Source: Vulcanimicrobiota bacterium (GTDB taxonomy: Bacteria > Vulcanimicrobiota > Vulcanimicrobiia > Vulcanimicrobiales > Vulcanimicrobiaceae). Taken from it: a DNA stretch of 7,377 bases. Location: NCBI GenBank assembly GCA_019245275.1, contig JAFARW010000122.1, forward strand, positions 1-7,377, in the 5' to 3' direction. Under the pieces are notes generated by a model. It saw only the letters and a program-made list of their open reading frames with translations. It ran no database searches and was not told the origin of the DNA. The translations under genes were made by a program, and so were the position numbers. How positions within the stretch are numbered: the stretch's first letter is position 1; every line of letters begins with the position of its first letter. This document shows positions 5,692 to 7,377 of the stretch, in pieces.

Positions 5692-6240
5692 TTAGTTGCG
5701 GATTAGTTGTGACTCCGCGTTGGCCATGTTCAGGCTAATCGCCGGATTCAGGCCGGGCCACGTGGCGCGTACGCGGCTTCGCGGATCGACGACAACCATT
5801 GTCGGAAATCCAACGATGCCGAACCAGGACGCTGCTATCTGATCCCGATCCAGCGCGACGCTTTTTAGCCCGACTTCGCGCGCGAAGTGCGCCGCGATGC
5901 GCGGTGTTTCGCCGACGTCGACCGGGACAACGTCCACTTCCGGATGACGGCGCGCGAAACGCGCGACGAGCGGCAAAGAGGCCTTACACGGCGTGCACCA
6001 GGAGGCGAAGAAATCTAAGAAGACGATTCGGCCGCGATGAGCGGTCAACGTGAATGCCTTACCGTCGAGCGTGCTGAGAACCACGTGCGGCGCGGGTCGC
6101 GCGGCTGCGATCGGCATCGAACGCGGTGCAATCAACAACTTCCACAGGACAAAGACGATGACGAGAGCGGCAAGCAGATCCCAAATCCGCGCTCTCTCTC
6201 GCCACCACGGCGCCTTAGTTCGTTGAGAAGATTGCTGCAA
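5692..6240 (-). CDS. Membrane-anchored TlpA/ResA-like thioredoxin-fold protein
   Basis: This is a thiol-disulfide oxidoreductase held on the outer face of the cytoplasmic membrane. Numbered from the TTG at 6240, it has 182 residues. A basic N-terminus (WWRERAR) is followed by one hydrophobic segment (about 20-38, LLAALVIVFVLWKLLIA). The positive-inside rule places the rest outside the cytoplasm. The thioredoxin domain shows VFLDFFASWCTPCKASLPLV (residues 73-92) with the CxxC pair Cys82/Cys85 and the cis-proline loop GFPT (144-147, Pro146). The family reduces or oxidises exported proteins, for instance in cytochrome c maturation; the partner here is unknown. The start is uncertain. TTG at 6240 has GGAGG 11 bases upstream, whereas TTG at 6258 adds six residues without a Shine-Dalgarno. 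No ATG or GTG precedes the membrane segment. Either start lies inside the end of the thiolase gene, so the two are probably co-transcribed, although their functions do not obviously belong together. Confidence 0.88.
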   Translation of the reverse strand: MQQSSQRTKAPWWRERARIWDLLAALVIVFVLWKLLIAPRSMPIAAARPAPHVVLSTLDGKAFTLTAHRGRIVFLDFFASWCTPCKASLPLVARFARRHPEVDVVPVDVGETPRIAAHFAREVGLKSVALDRDQIAASWFGIVGFPTMVVVDPRSRVRATWPGLNPAISLNMANAESQLIRN

Positions 6241-7377
6241 TGCCTTGGCCGCCTCCAATGCAAGCCGATGCGATGCCGTACCCGCCGCCGTTTCGTCGCA
6301 AATCGTGCAGCGTCGTCAGCGCAAGCCGCGCGCCCGAAGCGCCGAGCGGATGCCCAAGCGAAATCGCTCCTCCGTGCGGATTCAGCCGCATGCCGGCACG
6401 TGACTGCGACATCTCTGCCAGACATGCCAACACCTGCGGTGCAAATGCTTCGTTGATCTCAATAACGTTTAGATCTGTTTGCGCAAGCCCCGCGCGCTGT
6501 AACGCGCGCGGAATCGCAAAGGCCGGACCGATTCCCATGATGTCCGGATCGACTCCGACGACGCTGCCGGTGACCAACGTGCCGAGCCACTCGACACCGT
6601 CTTTTTCAGCTTGCTCGCGAGTCGTGAGGATGACTGCCGCGGCACCGTCCGTGATGCCACTCGCATTGCCGGGAGTCACGACGCCGCCTTTCTTAAAGCG
6701 TGCCGGCAAGCTCGCCAAACGTTCCATTGTCAATCCGGGACGTGGGCCTTCGTCACGATCGACCATCGTTTGCGTTCCCTTTGGTCCGGGAACCGCGATC
6801 GGCTCGATTTCTTCTGCGAAGTAGCCGCCGCGCTGCGCAGCCACGGCATTCTCTTGGCTCTGCAAGGCAAAATCATCGCAATCTTCGCGCGAAATCTTGT
6901 AGCGTTCCGCGAGGTTTTCGGCAGTGATCGCCATCGGCATATCGTTGTACGAATCGGTCAGTGCTTCCCAAAGCGAATCTTCGAGCTTGCCGGCGCCGAG
7001 CGCCAGTCCTTTGCGCGCGCCGCGAATGACGTGCGGTGCTTGGCTCATCGATTCGGCACCCCCGGCAAGCGCGTATGTCGATTGGCCGAGCAATAGCGAA
7101 TTTGCGGCCGTCAAGATCGCTTGCAGGCCGCTTCCGCACAGACGATTGAGTGTGAGCGCCGGCGTTGCGATCGGAATTCCGCAGCGCAGCCCGACATGGC
7201 GCGCGAGATAAATCGCATCGGCGCTCGTCTGCATCACGTTGCCGAAAACGATGTCGTCGATGCGCTCAGCTGATACGCCGCTGCGCTGAATGGCCGCTCC
7301 AGAGGCATGGGTCGCGAGATCCGTTGCGGTCAAGTCCGAAAGCGCGCCGTTGAGATTGCCGAACGGCGTGCGTGCAC
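6215..7377 (-). CDS. Acetyl-CoA acetyltransferase (thiolase), N-terminus beyond the window
   Basis: Thiolase condenses two acetyl-CoA to acetoacetyl-CoA or cleaves 3-oxoacyl-CoA. The reading frame stays open to the right edge. Its first visible residues are ARTPFGNLNGALSDLT, the conserved N-terminal strand of thiolases, so only some eight codons are missing. The TTG at 7333 is internal, not a start. Counting that alanine as residue 1, NRLCGSGLQAI (77-87) holds the acyl-accepting cysteine Cys80. Near the C-terminus, NPHGGAISLGHPLGASGAR supplies the catalytic histidine of the GHP motif, and ASACIGGGQGIA the second catalytic cysteine. GNASGITDGAAAVIL is the usual core motif. Total length near 395 residues is normal for phaA/atoB/fadA-type enzymes; biosynthetic and degradative types cannot be separated here. 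It complements the dehydrogenase and hydratase encoded convergently. Its end overlaps the thioredoxin-like gene by 26 bases (or 44 with the longer start). Confidence 0.95.
   Translation of the reverse strand, partial: ARTPFGNLNGALSDLTATDLATHASGAAIQRSGVSAERIDDIVFGNVMQTSADAIYLARHVGLRCGIPIATPALTLNRLCGSGLQAILTAANSLLLGQSTYALAGGAESMSQAPHVIRGARKGLALGAGKLEDSLWEALTDSYNDMPMAITAENLAERYKISREDCDDFALQSQENAVAAQRGGYFAEEIEPIAVPGPKGTQTMVDRDEGPRPGLTMERLASLPARFKKGGVVTPGNASGITDGAAAVILTTREQAEKDGVEWLGTLVTGSVVGVDPDIMGIGPAFAIPRALQRAGLAQTDLNVIEINEAFAPQVLACLAEMSQSRAGMRLNPHGGAISLGHPLGASGARLALTTLHDLRRNGGGYGIASACIGGGQGIAAIFSTN

Noticed and set aside
5483..5695. A 70-codon plus-strand frame ending in the intergenic repeat.
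   Set aside because: It overlaps the crotonase in another frame. The tail reading SACTELVEVSKGP is a translation of the palindromic repeat, a common artefact of such repeats.
6240..6824. A 194-codon plus-strand open frame within the thiolase region.
   Set aside because: It is antisense to thiolase catalytic motifs. Its Pro/Ser/Ala-rich translation is a shadow of the thiolase frame.
7331..7333. TTG at 7333 as the thiolase start.
   Set aside because: The frame continues to the edge and encodes the conserved thiolase N-terminal ARTPFG upstream of this codon, so it is internal.

Overview
The window holds seven or eight closely packed bacterial protein genes with almost no intergenic DNA; no stretch over 300 bases lacks a gene. 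Base composition is moderately GC-rich (roughly 55-60% by eye). TTG starts, overlapping genes and one probable leaderless transcript are visible. I see no rRNA, tRNA, CRISPR array, transposase or phage gene. The gene content suggests a free-living heterotrophic bacterium that turns over acyl-CoA. A membrane-anchored thioredoxin implies an extracytoplasmic redox compartment. A little-studied soil phylum such as Eremiobacterota (WPS-2) is a guess from overall gene character, not a demonstrated assignment.

Layout. (1) At 73-1506 (+) lies a 477-residue protein with ATP-grasp-like motifs and unknown substrate. Its TAG stop shares the tetranucleotide CTAG with the stop of the next gene on the opposite strand. 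(2) A minus-strand run, probably one operon, reads phoU (3933-3301), then a class V PLP-dependent aminotransferase (about 3304-2159), then a small beta-rich unknown protein (2153-1503). The junctions are a 4-base TTGA stop/start overlap and a 5-base gap. A good sigma70-type promoter sits so close to the phoU ATG that the mRNA should be leaderless. (3) Divergent from phoU across 58 bp, a plus-strand pair encodes 3-hydroxybutyryl-CoA dehydrogenase (3992-4849) and enoyl-CoA hydratase (4833-5639), overlapping by 17 bases. (4) Converging on that pair, a minus-strand pair encodes an acetyl-CoA acetyltransferase-type thiolase (entering from the right edge, ending 6215) and an overlapping TlpA-like thioredoxin (about 6240-5692). 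The 52-bp convergent gap between the two pairs is almost filled by a nested palindromic repeat.

Functionally, the thiolase, the dehydrogenase and the hydratase are the three enzymes that interconvert two acetyl-CoA with crotonyl-CoA. They serve beta-oxidation or C4 acyl-CoA metabolism, and here are split over two convergent transcription units. PhoU is a phosphate-uptake/signalling regulator, but no pst or phoR/B genes are visible. The most distinctive signals are the leaderless phoU promoter, the nested repeat, the stop/start geometries and the unassigned ATP-grasp-like protein. I find no convincing evidence for a wholly new multi-gene system.
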